Assembly: GCA_965368175.1 (NCBI GenBank)
Contig: CBDULX010000166.1
Coordinates: forward strand, 1 to 6,722
From: CBDULX01 sp965368175
Lineage (GTDB): Bacteria > Pseudomonadota > Gammaproteobacteria > SZUA-229
Direction: 5' to 3'
Length of the DNA: 6,722 nucleotides
Shown here: positions 5,698 through 6,722 of the stretch, piece after piece
Layout: every line of letters starts with the position of its first letter
Position numbering within the stretch: position 1 is the first letter of the stretch
Translations under genes and position numbers: made by a program
Notes under the pieces: generated by a model
Told to the model about the DNA's origin: nothing
Seen by the model: only the letters and a program-made list of their open reading frames with translations
Database searches by the model: none

Positions 5698-6594
5698 ATG
5701 GATATGGACAGCATTTTACTGGATTATCGATATCAGCTGACATGGAATGAATATGGAACACCTGACGGGGAACCTGTTTTTTATTTTCATGGCATACCAG
5801 GTTCTCGACTTGAGGCCTATCCTGCCGATGAAATTGCTCGAACATTAAATATACGCCTGATTGTTCCTGACAGACCTGGCTATGGTGCCTCAGACTTTCA
5901 GGATAACTTTAGCTTACTCGAGTGGCCCAATACTGTCTCCCTACTTGCTGATAAACTTAAGCTCAACCAGTTTTCCATCCTTGGGTACTCCGGCGGTGGC
6001 GCCTATGCTCTGGCCTGTGCACACGAGATTGAAAATAGAATAAAGCATATAGCCGTCGTTAGCAGCACAGCGCCTTTTGAATCGAAGGCCATGCTAAATT
6101 ACATAAGCCCCATTCTCAAACCACTGTATCAGTTAGCAGCCACCGATTACGATACCGCCATACAAAAAGTGACCGTGCTCGCAACATCGCCTGAAACATT
6201 TCTGGATGTATTGAAAACGAAACTACCGCAAGATGATAAAGACTTATTCGAAAAAATATCATTTCAAAAATATTATCTACTGAATCTATCACTGGCTATT
6301 AGCAATGGTGTTAACGGAATAGTTAACGACCTGCGTAATCTGACCCTGCCCTGGCAGTTTAACCTGGAGGATATTCAACCCCATATAAATATATGGCATG
6401 GACGTAATAATATAAATATTGGCTTTCCCATAGCAGAGTACCTGGCCAATAAACTTAAGAACAAATCTACCCATTTCCTTGACAATACAGGTCATTATTT
6501 TCTTTTTAATAACTGGCATACTATATTGGATGAGTTAATAAATCATGAATCGAATCATCACAAGACAGCAATTAGACACGCATCAAATTCGTAA
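5698..6594 (+). CDS. Alpha/beta hydrolase with Asn at the usual catalytic acid position
   Basis: A 298-residue soluble alpha/beta-hydrolase-fold protein. Seen in order: the oxyanion-hole motif HGIPGS (H31-G32), the strand-turn VPDRPGYGAS (56-65), the nucleophile elbow GYSGGG with S98, a lid or cap region at about 125-215, the strand IWHGRNN (232-238), and the catalytic His in NTGHYFLF (H266). In the related family the IWHG strand is normally followed by a DxxVP-type acid at the position of residue 238 (WHGxxD). Here it is Asn (codon AAT at 6409-6411), and no Asp follows nearby, so the triad is incomplete or uses another acid. The substrate cannot be told; esterase-, lipase- or haloperoxidase-like roles are all possible. 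The ATG at 5698 has no strong Shine-Dalgarno, and an in-frame ATG two codons later is an alternative. The gene is divergent from the CZB gene and looks more AT-rich than mgtE. The C-terminal tail is His- and Asn-rich. Confidence 0.9.
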   Translation: MDMDSILLDYRYQLTWNEYGTPDGEPVFYFHGIPGSRLEAYPADEIARTLNIRLIVPDRPGYGASDFQDNFSLLEWPNTVSLLADKLKLNQFSILGYSGGGAYALACAHEIENRIKHIAVVSSTAPFESKAMLNYISPILKPLYQLAATDYDTAIQKVTVLATSPETFLDVLKTKLPQDDKDLFEKISFQKYYLLNLSLAISNGVNGIVNDLRNLTLPWQFNLEDIQPHINIWHGRNNINIGFPIAEYLANKLKNKSTHFLDNTGHYFLFNNWHTILDELINHESNHHKTAIRHASNS

Positions 6595-6644
6595 AGCGTT
6601 GCGGCATCTCAAACACATCACTATTGTTGCTACAGCTAGTCTGA

Positions 6645-6700
6645 TTAATCCAGGGCAGCAAGCTCTTAATGTGTAAATAATAATCACAGTTTAATCCAGG
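6645..6700. repeat. Direct repeat TTAATCCAGG, two copies
   Basis: TTAATCCAGG occurs at 6645-6654 and 6691-6700, 46 bp apart start to start, after the hydrolase gene. Ten identical bases in so short a gap is suggestive of a repeat family or binding sites, but no larger unit is recognisable before the window ends. Confidence 0.35.
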
Positions 6701-6718
6701 AACCCCTGGTAAGCTTAC
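6696..6718 (+). terminator. Hairpin and palindrome past the hydrolase, no T-run
   Basis: CCAGG (6696-6700), loop AACC, CCTGG (6705-6709) forms a perfect 5-bp hairpin about 100 bp after the hydrolase stop. It is followed at once by the 10-bp palindrome GTAAGCTTAC (6709-6718). No T-run follows within the window, so a terminator role is only a possibility. Confidence 0.2.
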
Positions 6719-6722
6719 TTAC

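Overview
The window is a moderately AT-rich piece of bacterial chromosome. It carries four well-supported genes, and its intergenic spacers are unusually long and rich in dyad symmetry. Gene content fits a Gammaproteobacterium: a PAS-GAF hybrid kinase, an MgtE of the SGCSGNQ type, and a stand-alone CZB zinc-binding protein whose ligand spacing is close to that of E. coli DgcZ. This placement is an inference from family resemblance; no rRNA or other marker gene is present.

Layout. Positions 1-136 may hold the first codons of a minus-strand gene leaving the window, with weak support. A 724-residue soluble hybrid histidine kinase fills 137-2311 (minus). The 793-bp spacer 2312-3104 has no convincing gene. 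It contains a 129-bp MITE-like element with 12-bp perfect inverted ends and a CTAA target duplication, and then a dense set of inverted repeats that would lie in the 3' untranslated region of mgtE. mgtE (magnesium channel, minus) occupies 3105-4472, or to 4511 if a less likely TTG start is used. The roughly 320-bp spacer above it has two short dyads sharing the half-site TGTGA. A 143-residue CZB protein follows at 4792-5223 (minus). The divergent spacer 5224-5697 holds what looks like a decayed plus-strand gene (5341-5640, two in-frame TAA codons) and an operator-like inverted repeat. A 298-residue alpha/beta hydrolase (plus, 5698-6594) ends the coding content; the last 128 bp contain only short repeats.

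How the genes relate. The spacers are long and carry their own repeats, so these look like four separate transcription units rather than one pathway. The kinase and the CZB protein are both cytoplasmic signalling parts (phosphorelay, and zinc or oxidant sensing), and MgtE handles divalent metal, but nothing in the sequence links them mechanistically. I found no defence system, CRISPR array, tRNA or rRNA. The points most worth checking are the MITE-like element, the decayed gene, the hydrolase with Asn at the expected catalytic acid position, and the folded 3' region after mgtE.
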